Source: Piper betle | Lineage: Eukaryota > Streptophyta > Magnoliopsida > Piperales > Piperaceae | DNA length: 64,000 bases | Direction: 5' to 3' | Assembly (NCBI GenBank): GCA_033002965.1 | Contig: JAURVB010002461.1 | Span: forward strand, 62,001-126,000 | Part shown: piece after piece, positions 23,204-35,373 of the stretch | How the letters are laid out: each line of letters opens with the position of its first letter | How positions within the stretch are numbered: position 1 is the stretch's first letter | Translations under genes and position numbers: made by a program | Notes under the pieces: model-generated | The model's database searches: none | Told to the model about the DNA's origin: nothing | Seen by the model: only the letters and a program-made list of their open reading frames with translations

Positions 23204-23330
23204 ATATGCTCCTATGCATTGCCTTGTTTGGCAGTGCATAGTCAGTGTATGGATTGGTGGTCGTTGGATCGAAATCCAACGGCCATCAACCTTTTCACAG
23301 GAATTTCCCACCCCACTGTACCCTCCCCCC
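23170..23330 (+). mobile_element. Partial relative of the (TA)n fold-back element
   Basis: A (TA)n tract (23170-23201) is followed by a stem-loop, CTATGCATTGCC...GGCAGTGCATAG (23212-23241). Then comes TCGTTGGATCGAAATCCAACGGCC-type sequence at 23261-23284 and a C-run at 23325-23334. This repeats the order seen at 8857-8940: TA tract, terminal stem-loop, then a GTTGGATCG palindrome. The right end was not found, so this copy is truncated or diverged. Confidence 0.55.
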
Positions 23331-23412
23331 CCCCCGACCAAGCTCCTCCCCATCGTCTATTGCCCTGGCCGGTGGTGGCACGACAAAATATGGGGAAGGA
23401 AAAGGCAATGAT

Positions 23413-24285
23413 AATTTCGTGATAAAAACATGACTCGCTATCGACTCAAGTGAAAATTAAAAAATAAATTTTAAAAATAAAATAAAAACTTGACTCACTT
23501 CGGATTCGAGTCAATATTATGAAATAAATTTTAAAAATAAAATAACATAAAAGACAAACTTGACTCACTCCCAACTCGAGTTAATATTATGAAATAATTT
23601 TTTAAAAAAATAAAATATTCTCATAATAAAAACTTGATCGATACCGTGTGACTCGACTCAATATTTTTTAAAAAATAAAATATTTTCATAATAAAAACTT
23701 GACATTATCCTGCGTGCAGGATCAAGTCAAGTTTTTATTATGAAAATATTTTATTTTTAAAAAAATTATTTAGTAATATTGACTCGAGTCGCACAGTATC
23801 GAATCAAGTTTTTGGTGAAAATATTTTATTTTCTTAAAAATGTATTTTGTAATATTGATTCGAGTCGCACGGTATCGAGTCAAGTTTTTATTATGAAATT
23901 ATTTTATTTTTGAAAAATTTATTTCCTAATATTGACTCAAGTCGGGATATTTTAAAATTTATTTCGTAATATTAACTCTTATCGGGAACGATTCAAGTTT
24001 TTATTTTATGATATTTTATTTTGAAATTTATTTTGTAATATGAACTTGAGTAAAATTTTTATTACAAAATTGTGACGAGTCAAGTTAAACTTTATTTCGT
24101 ACTAAAAACTTGGCTCGATCCCAACTCGACTCAACTTTTTATTGTATTTTTTTATTTATTTCATATTATTGACATAAATCGAGATTGAGTCAAATTTTTA
24201 TTACGCAATTATTTTATTTTATTTTTTAATTTGACTCAAGTCGGATCGAGTCAAGTTTTTATCACAAAATTGCCATCCAGAGTCT
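23413..24285. repeat. AT-rich palindrome built of ~80-bp direct repeats
   Basis: The axis is at about 23714-23715 in CCTGCGTGCAGG. To the right, a ~75-110-bp module repeats with decay: TCAAGTTTTTATTATGAAA, an ATTTTATTTTT stretch, then AATATTGACTCGAGTCG. Copies start near 23727, 23805, 23881, 23993, 24190 and 24252. To the left, the inverted module repeats toward 23413. Cohesive pairing covers at least 290 bp on each side. No coding potential; origin unknown. Confidence 0.75.
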
Positions 24286-24374
24286 CCCCTGTTTCTTTCC
24301 CCCTCCCCATCCCCCACCCCCCACCCCCTGCCCCCCTCTGATTTGTCGTGCGACCCCTACGCTGATTACTGTTT

Positions 24375-25110
24375 TCTTCATGGGTTCCACCTGATAATTT
24401 GAGGGGAGTTTGTTAAGGAGTTTGTTGGTGGATGCCATCTGATGAAAGTGTGAGAGTGTGAGATTGCCAAGTGTGAGAGTGTGAGATTGCCATTGTTGTT
24501 AGGTGTCGTCTCATGAAAGTGTGAGATTGCCATTGTTGTTTCCTTCATGGGTTCCACCTGATGAGGTGCTGTCTGATGAAAGTGTGAGATTGTCATTGTT
24601 GTTTCCTTCATGGGTTCCATCTGATCATTTAAGGTGCGCCTTGCCATTGTTGTTTCCTTCATGGGTTCCACTTGATGATTTGATGGGAGTTCTGTCAGGT
24701 GGGTGCTGTCTGTGTGAGTTGAGTTTGCCAGGTGGGTGCCGTCTGTGTGAGTTTGTTGTTTTCTTCATGAGTTCCACCTAATGATTTGAGTTGAGTTTGC
24801 CAGGTGGGTGCCGTCTGTGTGAGTTGAGTTTGCTAGGTGGGTGTCGGGTGCCGTCTGTGTGAATTTGTCATTTCCTTCATAGGTTCCACCTGATGATTTG
24901 AGGGGAGTTTGTGAGGTGGGTGCCATCTGTGTGAGTTTGCCAGGTGGGTGCTGTTTGTCATTTCCTTCTTGGGTTCCATCTGATGATTTGAGGGAGTTTA
25001 CCAGCCGTCTGTGTGAGTTTGGCATGTGGGTGCCGTTTGATGAGGGTTCCACTTGATGATTTGAAGGGAGTTGCCAGGCGAGTGCCATTTGATGAAAGTG
25101 TAAGTGTGCT
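24375..25110 (+). repeat. Complex minisatellite
   Basis: Interleaved tandem modules. One is TTTCCTTCATGGGTTCCACC followed by TGATGATTTGA. Another is GCCAGGTGGGTGCCGTCTGTGTGAGTT. A third, at 24440-24600, is GAAAGTGTGAGATTGCCATT. Module order varies, giving higher-order repeats. The antisense frames repeat MEPMKETTM because of this structure and are not genes. Confidence 0.75.
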
Positions 25111-25165
25111 AGGTGGGTGCTGCTACGATGATTGTTTTGGGGTCACCTAATATATGAAGAGGAGT

Positions 25166-25397
25166 TGTTGGGTTTATCCCACATCGGTCGTGGATAATGT
25201 TGGTGAGTTGTAGGTCATCCGATGTGTGAATGGGAGTTGTTGGGTTTATCCCACATTGGTCGTGATAATGTTGGTGAGTTATATATAGGCTAATGTGAAA
25301 GCTTTATTCATTGAGTTAATTTTTGGATTAAGAGAGGCTCGTGATACCTATTGTAATTCTCTTTTAGGGACTAAAGGGCCCAACAATGGTATCAGAG
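25166..25397 (+). mobile_element. TRIM-like LTR with primer-binding site
   Basis: The LTR at 25238-25385 runs TGTTGGGTTTATCCCAC ... GGGCCCAACA and is directly followed by ATGGTATCAGAG, a canonical initiator-Met tRNA primer-binding site. The first 70 bp of the LTR is duplicated just upstream, from 25166. Related LTRs are at 17.83 kb (minus) and 42.42 kb (plus). No polypurine tract or second LTR was recognised downstream. Confidence 0.68.
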
Positions 25398-25399
25398 TT

Positions 25400-26377
25400 T
25401 GGTTAGGAGCCCAAAGGGCCCAAGAAAAAGAAAAAAAACAAACACAAAAATCAGAGACGCCTTGGCAATGTAAGAGAACAAAAGAGACTCTAAGTGCATT
25501 GTGAAGATGATGAACAGCCTTTAAAAATGAAAATTGGAATCACGAGCGTATAAGTTGGAATCATGGCAATTGTGAAGATGATGAACGGCCTTTCGATATG
25601 TTCATAGGAGAGTGAAATCGGACCACCACGGAGTTATGAACAAATTAAATGCGATCTCTTGAAAGTAAATAGAAAGTTATGCAGACCATGTGATGTTGGA
25701 ATAGCTTGTTGGGAACGGATAAATATAATGCGGCTCTCCAATAGTTGCCGAGGATCTCATGCATCACGGCAACTTGTGCACCACATTCAATTTCTTGTCT
25801 ACTTGGAGGAACGTCGTACGTTACTATTATCACAGAAATGGGAAACCGCAAAACTAAGTTTCCAATACAATTTACGAGCAAGAATATATTAATCTGCAAA
25901 AACAATACTAAGCAATCAGCTGACCATTGCTCATGATAATATACGTGCGATATTTTATATATATTATGCGTAACGTGCATGCACTCCTACATCAATTAAT
26001 AGGGGGCATAATATATGACGGTATTTTTTTGCCATAGATGAAAACATTTTTTGCTTTTTATTTATTAGATTAATACTGAAAGTAGATATTAAAATTATGC
26101 CGAGCCAGCTAGCTATAACATTTTCCTTTTTCTTATTCGACTAGTGGGCATGAAAAGAGACATTTCATTTCATTAGATCTCACGTATTCCCACCAATTCG
26201 ATACATGTATCTCAACATACTTGATAATAAATACGAAATATTCCCACCAATTCAATACATGTATCTCAACATACTTGATAATAAATACGAAATATTGGAT
26301 ACTTTGAAAATTTTTAAAAAGTAGAGAAATAATGTGGTAAGTAAATTAAAATTGTAAAATCTAATCGAGGTAGAGAT
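25400..26377. other. Intergenic DNA with a 54-bp tandem duplication
   Basis: No gene was seen. The segment starting TATTCCCACCAATTC at 26185 is repeated at 26239 with a 54-bp period, shortly before the copia remnant. Confidence 0.55.
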
Positions 26378-26553
26378 TTTATAGTAGGTATACTAATGGT
26401 GGACAAACACCTTGTCCATTTATAAAATTTCTTCAAGAGTATGGTATTATTGTACAATATACTATGCCTGGCTCACCAAATCAAAATGGTGTAGTAGAAC
26501 GAAAAAATAAAATTCTGTTAGATATGGCGAGGAGTATGCTTAGCAATTTTAAA

Positions 26554-29512
26554 TGTAACACCCCAAATCCGGTCCAAGCTCGTGAACCGAACCGGCATGT
26601 TACAGGCCCTGGTTAGGTCGGCTAACCCGAACCCAACTCGCGCGGATCTAATCTCGGCGTCTTAAGATGAAGATATTACTCGTCATGCATGGATGAATGC
26701 ACAAAATCCTAACATGATACTACATGGATGACATGCAAACTAAATTACACACCATCACAATTACGATCAAAATCGATGAAAATTCTAAAATAAAACGGAC
26801 AGAATTTCCCCTAAAAGTGCAATTAGGGTCACCCTGTCAAAATACTATATATAAACATATATGCAAACATGTATCTATACATCACGCAACTTCATTCACA
26901 CAATCTGTCATCGTGTCTTAGCATTCAATCATGTCACATCATCATATCTTATCATCATCTCATGACATTCAATCATATCATACCATGTCTTAGCATTTCA
27001 CAACATCCGCAATATAATAGTATCATAAACAAAATATAACCACTCAATCGACTGACATGTGTACAAGCGACAACAATGCTCCTCCGTCCAAGCTGGCTCC
27101 TCCAACTCGTGATTATTACCTACATATAGTATAAAGACACGTCAGTAACAAGTGTTACTGGTCCGGAAAATAAAATAACTATAACAAGCTGGCTATGAGA
27201 GCAAACTCTCATATGAAAGAAAACATCATATACTCCACGTGAACACTCTGAAGGGCACTACTGAGGAGCCACTGGGCTGCAGACCCGGTAGCATCCTGAT
27301 CTATCTGGTACTGTGCCTCTCACGACACTTCTTTTCAGTACTTCACATAAAACTTTATCCTAAGCCCTCTCCGAACCTCCATATTACTCCTGGCCTTGAG
27401 CACGAAGGCCGAGCACTCTCAGGCAGTCGCCTTTAGTACCCTTTGAACCACAAGTCTGGACATGCGCTGTACTAAACAGTACCCGTAAACCTCCACGTTC
27501 TCCGGGTGTGAGGAACTCAAACGCGGAGTTGTCAGGATCCCTCGGGAATGGAACAGTCCGCTGGCACTAATCCAGAGCCCGCTTTGACTGTCACGGCATC
27601 CGCTCATGGTACGTGTAGTCGGTTTCTCCATCTCTCGTCTCACTGAAAACGCGAAAACTACATATATATATATATATATATATGGGCTGGGTAGGGATTT
27701 ATATAATAGGCCCGAAGGCAACTTGTGGTGGATCTTGTTTTCGAAATCATCCTCGAGGGATCTCATCCTCGAGGGGTTATTAATCCGAAAAACTGTTCGG
27801 TTAAATGGCCCGAGTTAAGTGGGATCCAATAAAACGCCACTTAACCCGTCCTGCAAATAATAAAATAAACATACAATAGAAAAGAGCGTAAAACAGAGAC
27901 GAGTCCTAAACGGACCTGGTAGAAGCTCCAAGCGTGTCATCGCGCCTAGGCGGCGAGCTCCTACTCCGTACCTACACATCAAAACTAAATACTAACGCCC
28001 GCTAACTAAATGATGAATCAAACTCGTCATGATCAAACACATTCACAATACAAACTTCAACCATAACAATCAACAATTATAAATGTGAAAGTAATTCCAA
28101 CTTATCCTATTAACATCAATCTAATTATATTTCCTAAGTTACGTTGTACTCGATTATCATGCTCAAATTTACTTTAGTTCATCAGATCACTTAACTATCA
28201 TTCCCTGTTAATCACATCATGCACATCTTTACTTCATTCATAATCTGGCATTCATCATGACAACTACTCAATTCTAACATGCTATACTAACAATCATCAT
28301 CAATTTTAAATAATCAAATTGGAGGTAATTATACCTCACATCGTCGGCAATCGGCGACGACTAGGGTTTCGTCGCGCGTCTCGGAGCTCGAATTCGGCGC
28401 TCATCAGCGTCCGAAGTTCGATTGGGATCGACTGGATGAGCTCCGCGGAAGATCCGGCGAACTCCAGTGAATCCGGTTTTCCGGCAAGTTCTAGCAGTTT
28501 TCCGGCGGCTTTAGTGGTTTTCCGGCACCTCTCCGGCGGTTTTCCGGCAACAGTCGCCGGCGGCGTCTAGTGGCCGGAAAGTGGTCATGTTGGGTACCAT
28601 TGGAACCGGCTCGGCGAGCCCGACGCATCTACGACGTCGACATGGCCAACGGAGGCGACGGCTCGCCGGAAAATGCCTAAAACAGAGCGGCGACGATGGG
28701 GGACTCGATCCGACCGGCCTGGGCGGCGCTGGCCTCCGTTCCGGTCGGGAAAGGTCACTGGGTGGTCGAGGGTGCCGAGGCGACCACTCGATCGTGGCGG
28801 CGACAGTCGCCGGCGGCGGAATCGACGACGCAAGCGCAATGCGGGCGGGGCGCTTGGCGCGGCGATCCGGCGTCGCGGCAGCCAAATGGCGGCCGGGACT
28901 GGTCGGGGAGGCACAGCGACGCCGTGGTGGGGCTAGTCAGCGATGATCGGCGGCCGGGCGGCGTCGACAGCGGCGGCAAGACGAGCGAAGGGTGGCGCGG
29001 CTAGGGTTTGGGGAAGAAAGGAAAGGTCAGGGAGAGGAAGAAAAGGGCTGGTGGCAAACTTGTAAATATTACTTGACTCGTCTCCGGCTCGAGTCAAAAA
29101 TATTAATTAAGTTGCCATAACTCCTAAAAAATTCCATAAAAATTGGGAAAAATCCCATAAAATCAAACAAACACCAAAACATCGCAATGATATGCTCTAG
29201 AACTATCAACCCACCCAAACTGCCCGTAACGCGTCCTAACGTAGTAAACAGCCTAAAACTATTCTACGATCCATTATATATAAAAATAATAAAAAAATAA
29301 CTGGCATACTCTCATATATTCTGATAACTCATTCTATTCTGCTGTGTTCATGACGTTATCATCATATACTTGGGTACGCATGACCCTCATAGCTCATACA
29401 CGCGACTAGCATCGGCTCAGTACACGTGTTCTGAACTTGACTTGACTCGAAAATAATGGTCGAACTGACCGGTTCTGAATATAAAACCCTGACTCAAGTC
29501 GTGGGTTTTACA
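26554..29512 (+). mobile_element. TG...CA element 2, probable solo LTR, inserted in copia pol
   Basis: The element begins TGTAACACCCC and ends GGGTTTTACA. It is flanked by TTAAA (26549-26553) and CTAAA (29513-29517), a 5-bp target duplication with one mismatch. Removing it and one duplicate rejoins the copia reading frame, which confirms the borders. A GC-rich block at 28330-29000 carries repeated GGTTTTCCGGC motifs; a short inverted pair TTGACTCG...CGAGTCAA lies at 29073-29097. No protein domain. The open frame at 27419-27766 has a near-identical counterpart at 33174-33491, but only because the DNA blocks are shared. Confidence 0.75.
27663..27684. repeat. (TA)n microsatellite
   Basis: About 11 TA units inside TG...CA element 2, absent at the equivalent place in element 3 (near 33418). 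Confidence 0.8.
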
Positions 29513-31918
29513 CTAAACTTCCTCATTTATTGTGAAGGGAAACCCTTAAGACTACAGCGTATATATTAAACTGGGTTCGTATTAAGGCTGTTTGTAAAAT
29601 ACCATTGGAGTTATTAAAAGGTTGGAAACCGAGTTTAAAACATATACGTGTTTGGGGTTATTCCGCTGAAGTTAGGGTTTATAACCCTCAAGATAAAAGT
29701 TGGACCTAAAAACTATTAGTGAGTATTTTATTGGTTATGCCATAAAGTCCAAATGTTGTAAATTTTATTATCCATCGCATGTCACTTGAATTGCGGAATC
29801 AAGAAATGTAAAATTTCTTGAGAATGATGTGATTAGTGGGAATGATCAACATCAAAACTTAGTTTTTGATGATGATTATACTGAAAGTACTCCATATAAG
29901 GAAATATACTACTTATTTTTACTGACATACATCCTAATTGGGTGAATGTTGAACAAATAGTTAATGAACAGTCGCATCAAGCTGAAGATGCTCTAGTAGA
30001 ACAAGTTGCTCATTAGAAAAATCAATAACTTGAAGTTCTTGAACAATCGATTGATCAACTACCTCTACACAAGAACGTTGATAAACTATTAAGGAGATCA
30101 ACTAGAGTGAGAAAACTAGCAATATCTAGTAATTTTGTTGTTTACCTACAAGAAACTGACTATAATATTAGAGAAAAAAATGTCCCTGATAAGTTTTCAC
30201 AAGCGATGGATAGTAATATTCAAAATTATGGTACAAAATTATGAAAGATGAGATGGATTCTATGGTTGAAAACCAAGTTTGAGATCTTGTCAAATTGTCT
30301 AATAGGATGAAAGCTATTAGTTGTAAATGAGTCTTTAAAACCAAAGTAAATTTATTAGGCAATATTAAACGATATAAAGCAAGACTTGTGGCTAAAAGAT
30401 TCACACAAAAGGAAGGAATTAATTATCGAGAGACTTTTTTCTTGTTTCAAAAAAATCCGTCTGTATTATTAAAACATTAGTAGCGCATTTTAATTTTCAA
30501 TTACATCAGATGGATGTGAAAATAACTTTCTTCATTGAAGATCTAGAGGAAAAGGTTTATATGAAACAACCTAAAAGGTTTTCTTTAATTGATAGTGATC
30601 ATCTTTGTTGTAAACTTAAGAAATTGATATATGGACTCAAACAGGCCTCCCATCAGTGATATCTTAAATTCCATATTGTAATTTCTTCATTTAGTTTTGT
30701 TAAGACCATTAAGGATCAATGCATATACTACAAGGTTAATGTGAGTAAGATTAACTTTCTTATCTTATATGTCGATAATACATTGTTTGAAACTAATGAT
30801 ATGTGATTGTTTCATGAAGTAAAAAAGTTTTTCTCTAAACATTTTAATAGACAATTTCAATTTAAATTTATGTTCGAAGAATGATCTTGAGATAAAACAA
30901 ATGAAAAATATTTTATGTGCTTCAGCTGTTAGAAGCCTTATGTATGTAACAAGTCTCTACAAGACCAGACATTACATTTATTGTTAGATTGTGAGGGAAA
31001 TATTAATGTAATTATGACATTGAACATTAGCGAGTTGTAAAGAAAGTTATGAGGTATCTTCAAAGAACCAAAGATTACGTGCTTATATAAAAGAGATCTT
31101 CTAATTTGGTGGTCATTGGATACTCAAATTTGAATTACACTTATTGCACTGATTCTCGTAAATCCACATCTAGATACATCTTTATGCTTGCTAATGGAGG
31201 TATATCGTGGAAAAGTGTAAAACAAATTTTAGTTGTCACTTCTATTATGGAAGCCGAATTTATTACGTGTTTTAAGGCTATATCACAGTTATTTGGTTGA
31301 AGAGTTTCATGCCTGGCCTTGGAGTCGTTAAGTCTATTTCAAGGTCATTGAAGATGTATTGGGATAATTCAGTTGTTATGTTCTCCGTTAAAAATAATAA
31401 AAGTGGAAGTTGAAGTAAACACATCAATATTAAATATTTAATAGTCAGATAGCACATTAAAATAAATAAAGTGTTCATCAAACACTTTAGTACTAAATTG
31501 ATGATTGCAAATCTTTTGACAAAGGCATACCACCAAAGATGTTCAAAGCTTATGTATCCTATATAAGACTTATTGAATTTCAAGTTTGATATGTGATGCT
31601 AAGTATATATTATGCTATTTGTTGAAACTCTACTATTTGTTTATCTTTTCATTATGAGTGTATACATTATATTAGATAACAATAAAATTGTTATACATAT
31701 GTATAATATATGTGTGATTAGACCCGAATAAACATTATAGGTTTAGTTTAAACCATATTTTGACTTCTTAAGAGTATTTTACATTGTAATACATGAAAAG
31801 TAATACTTCACTAAAGAGGACTTACCGGTATGATTTATATATAATACTTTATTTTGAAGTATTACTATTTTAGATAATATTATGCATTGTGATATATGTT
31901 CAGACTAAATGGGAGAAT

Positions 31919-32182
31919 GTTAGAATTTTATTTTACCTTTATATGGTCCCCATCATATATATATAGTTTATATATATTAATCCAAATATAATAATTAGTA
32001 GTATAATTAAGGATAACCACCAAAGGGTGGTTATTCCTGTAACTTCTTGATGAGAGAAGTTAAACACGATACTTTTCTTTAGGGTCCTTGATCTGGGCAT
32101 TTTTTCTTTCTCACCACTTTGGAAGTGTAACAAATAAGAAAATTTTAAAAGACCAATTGAGAAAATCTATCACGATAGGAAG
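31919..32182 (+). mobile_element. Copia 3' LTR, 5' portion
   Basis: A purine-rich tract, AAATGGGAGAA (31907-31917), immediately precedes TGTTAGAATTTTA at 31919, the usual polypurine tract and LTR start of copia elements. An internal hairpin AACCACC...GGTGGTT lies near 32015-32032. The LTR is interrupted at 32183 by TG...CA element 3. Its end was not certainly located beyond 35.27 kb. Confidence 0.7.
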
Positions 32183-35100
32183 TGTAACACCCCAATCCGG
32201 TTTACTCTCAACCCAGACTGGAACTGTTACAAAGGATCGAACTACTCGTAAACCGATTAAGTTGGCTGACCCAAAACCTAAACGGCTACGACATAACCCT
32301 CTCGACGTCTCAAGATGGAGCACGCCGCTAATGCGCAAACAATGTATGAATGAAATGCAAAACCCTAACAGGATACTACGTGAATGTCATGATAATAACC
32401 ACACACCAAAATAATTAAAATGGCAACAAAATTCATAAAACCTGGAATAAAACGGACAGAGTCTCCCCTAAAAGTGCAATAAGGGGACGACCTGTTAAAA
32501 TGCGGCACAATATAATATATATATAAAACCATAATGCACACCACAATAGGATTTAAGCAATAACACATCTTATAATTGGGTCTAGCCCACCTGCAATTCA
32601 TGCTCATCATGTTTTTGTTCATTTTCAACTCAACATAGCTGATCATTCCTGGACATTAGAACATTTCCAAAACATTTCTAAGAAAATTCATACATTTCTA
32701 AGAAAAAGACCTACAAGTCTCATAGCTCATGCATATGTACACAACCATGTATATCACCAAGCATCATTCAACCCACATCATATCTTACGCAAAAGTCGGC
32801 GCGGCGCCAGGTATGTGTGTGCAATGCAAGCGCTACTCCTTCGTCAAGGCCGGCATACACCAATCATCATCCTCACCTACATATAGTAGAAAAACGTCAG
32901 CAACGGGTGTCACTGGTCCGGAAATAACTAATATCAAACTGGAACATGAGAGCAAACTCTCATGGAAAGCAAACAATCATATATCTTCCTCAAGAACTCT
33001 CATAAGGGCAACTACAAAGGAGCCGTTGAGCAGCTGACTCAACAGCATCCTGATCTATCTGGTACTGTGCCGCTCTCGGCACTTCTTTTTCAGTACTTCA
33101 CGTAAAACTTTATCCTAAGCCCTCTCCGAACCTCCATATTACTCCTGGCCTTGAGCACGTAGGCCGAGCACTCTCAGGCAGTCGCCTTTAGTACCCTTTG
33201 AACCACAAGTCCGGACATGCGCTGTACTAAACAGTACCCGTAAACCTCCACGTTCTCCGGGTGTGAGGAACTCAAACGCGGAGTTGTCAGGATCCCTCGG
33301 GAATGGAACAGTCCGCTGGCACTAATCCAGAGCCCGCTTTGACTGGCACGGCATCCGCTCATGGCACGTGCAAGTCGACTCATCTTCTCTTGTCTCACTG
33401 AAAACTCGATAAAACTATTTATAGGGCTGGGTCGGGATTTATTATAATAGGCCCGAAGGCAACTTGAGGTGGATCTTATTTTCGAAAACAAACTCGAGGG
33501 ATCTCATCCTCGAGGGTTATTAATTCCGAAAACAATCGACCAGGTGACCCGTGTTAGGTGGGGTCCAATAAATCATCCACCTGACACGTCCTACGATCAA
33601 TAAATCAAATCACCGATAGAGTAGAGCGATAAAACCTGAGAAGCGTGTCCTAACGGACCTGTCAGAAGCTCCAAGCGCAGTCTCGTGCCTAGACGGCGAG
33701 CTCCTGCAACGAACCTACATGAACATAACTATTTACTAACGCCCATACATATATGATGCACGCCTATATAACTAATATATCCACATGCATACAATAATCT
33801 AATCAAATATGGCAATCATCTCAACAATCACACTAAATCTCTAATTGTCAAGCAAGTTAATAATTTTATGATTTCATACGTTACTTATTACCTAACACTT
33901 TTAATTCCAATTTCAAAGCATACCTATTCTAATTAGGTGACAATGGTTTAATCAATTTAATCCGTTTAACTTAATACTAGCATGCAAAACCTAATTCGTG
34001 CAAATTCATAAATTAACTTGTTAACAAGCATTTAATTAACTATTCCATGGTTTACTAACAATTTCATTAGTGAGCATTTACATCACACAACACAATCTAC
34101 GCTAATCATCACATGTTTATCATAATTCACGATTAATTAAACTAAAATCATGAAGTTAATAAAATTAATTCTAATATGCTACTATGACCACAACATGTAT
34201 GTAATAATTCTAAAAAAAAGAAGGAAGAACCACCTCACGATCGGCGCTGAAATCGGTGCCGACGGACAAAGGCGGTGAAGGCGAGTCGGCGGTTTTCCGG
34301 CGACTATGCCGGCGGTTTTCCGGCAGTTCCGGTGGTTTTCCGGCGACTGCTCCGGCGAGGCAATCGGAGGTAGGGGTTAGCACCGTCTCGGTGAGCTGGA
34401 CCCAATGGTGGTGACGACAAGGGCAACCGCGGCGGCGATGGCCACCGATGGCGGCGTCGAGTGCAGTCGGGGCGGTTGATCGCTCCGATCAGACCCACGG
34501 CCGGCCTCGACGGCGGCGCTAGGCAAGGGGGAAAGGTAGGGGAAGTCGAGGGGAGAAGCTCCGACGTCACGGCGGCGGCAGTCCGGCGCAGACGGCGGCG
34601 GAATCGCGTCGGGAACGGCCGTGAAATCGAGGGCGATTTCCGGCGTCGCGACGGCTGGACGGTGGCCGGGCGTGGTCGAGGCGGCAAGGCGATGGCACGG
34701 CCGGGCTGGGCGGCGTCGATCGGCGGCGAGGTGGTGTCGGCGGCGGTGGCGACAGCCTCAAGGGCGGCGGCGGTGAAGACGTCGGGTTTGGGGGAGGAAG
34801 ATGAGAAGTACAGGGCAGTGGCAAAGTTGTAAATAAGACTTGACTCGACACCGGCTCGAGTCAAGAATGATAACTAACTCGGAATAAATCCTAGAAAAAT
34901 CCAAAAAAATTGGAAAAAATCCCATAAAATCAAACAAAACAACACAACATCCAAATGACATGCGGTATAACTAATAACCCACCCGAATACCATCTAACGC
35001 GTCCTAATGCGTTATTCGGCCTAAACTAATTCTACGGTCACAACATGAAAAAAATAAAATCATCAACTGTATACTCTCATATCTACTGATAACTCAGTCT

Positions 35101-35274
35101 GCTGATGCGTATCTGACGCTATCATCGATACTTGGGTATACATGAACCCTCATAGCACGTGCACACGGTCGGCCTCGGCCCTGCACACGTGTTCTGAAAG
35201 CTAAACCGACTCGAACCACGGTCAAACCGACCGGCTAACGACTATAAAACCCTGACTCGAGTCGCGGGTTTTTA
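32183..35274 (+). mobile_element. TG...CA element 3, probable solo LTR
   Basis: It starts TGTAACACCCC like element 2 and stays collinear with it. Strongest identity is at 33050-33360 (against 27290-27600) and in the GC-rich block at 34230-34800, which again carries GGTTTTCCGGC repeats. The end is altered: CGCGGGTTTTTATA in place of GGGTTTTACA. No target duplication was found (GGAAG before; none after), so the right border may be deleted or mutated. No coding domain. Confidence 0.65.
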
Positions 35275-35373
35275 TATTTAATTTACACTTGAGTACCGCT
35301 CACAAAGAGCAGAGGAGAGAAGAGCCGGTAGAGAGAGACTCAAGGGACAAGGATTCAACTTCACTTGCAAGAA

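Larger units (their letters stand above)
26378..31560 (+). pseudogene. Ty1/copia polyprotein remnant, interrupted by a TG...CA element
   Basis: An integrase piece at 26378-26553 carries TMPGSPNQNGVVERKN and LLDMARSML. After the inserted element the frame resumes at 29513 with the integrase tail. Reverse transcriptase follows (KRYKARLVAKRFTQKEGINY near 30370, LKKLIYGLKQAS near 30625, a YVDN active-site region near 30770, where YVDD is usual). RNase H follows (YCTDSRKSTSRYIF near 31140, EAEFIT at 31252). Many stops and frameshifts break it. Gag, protease and the 5' LTR are missing. This is old copia sequence and cannot encode an active element. Confidence 0.88.

Noticed and set aside
24375..25110. 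Regularly spaced repeats that could suggest a CRISPR-like array
   Set aside because: Modules vary, lack unique spacers and sit in plant nuclear DNA; this is a minisatellite.
28319..29004. Several overlapping 80-124-codon frames on both strands
   Set aside because: GC-rich part of TG...CA element 2; frames are not conserved at protein level in element 3 (34.2-34.9 kb).
26554..35274. Elements 2 and 3 as the two LTRs of one retrotransposon
   Set aside because: The copia frame continues on both sides of element 2, so the DNA between elements 2 and 3 belongs to copia, not to an internal region of their own.
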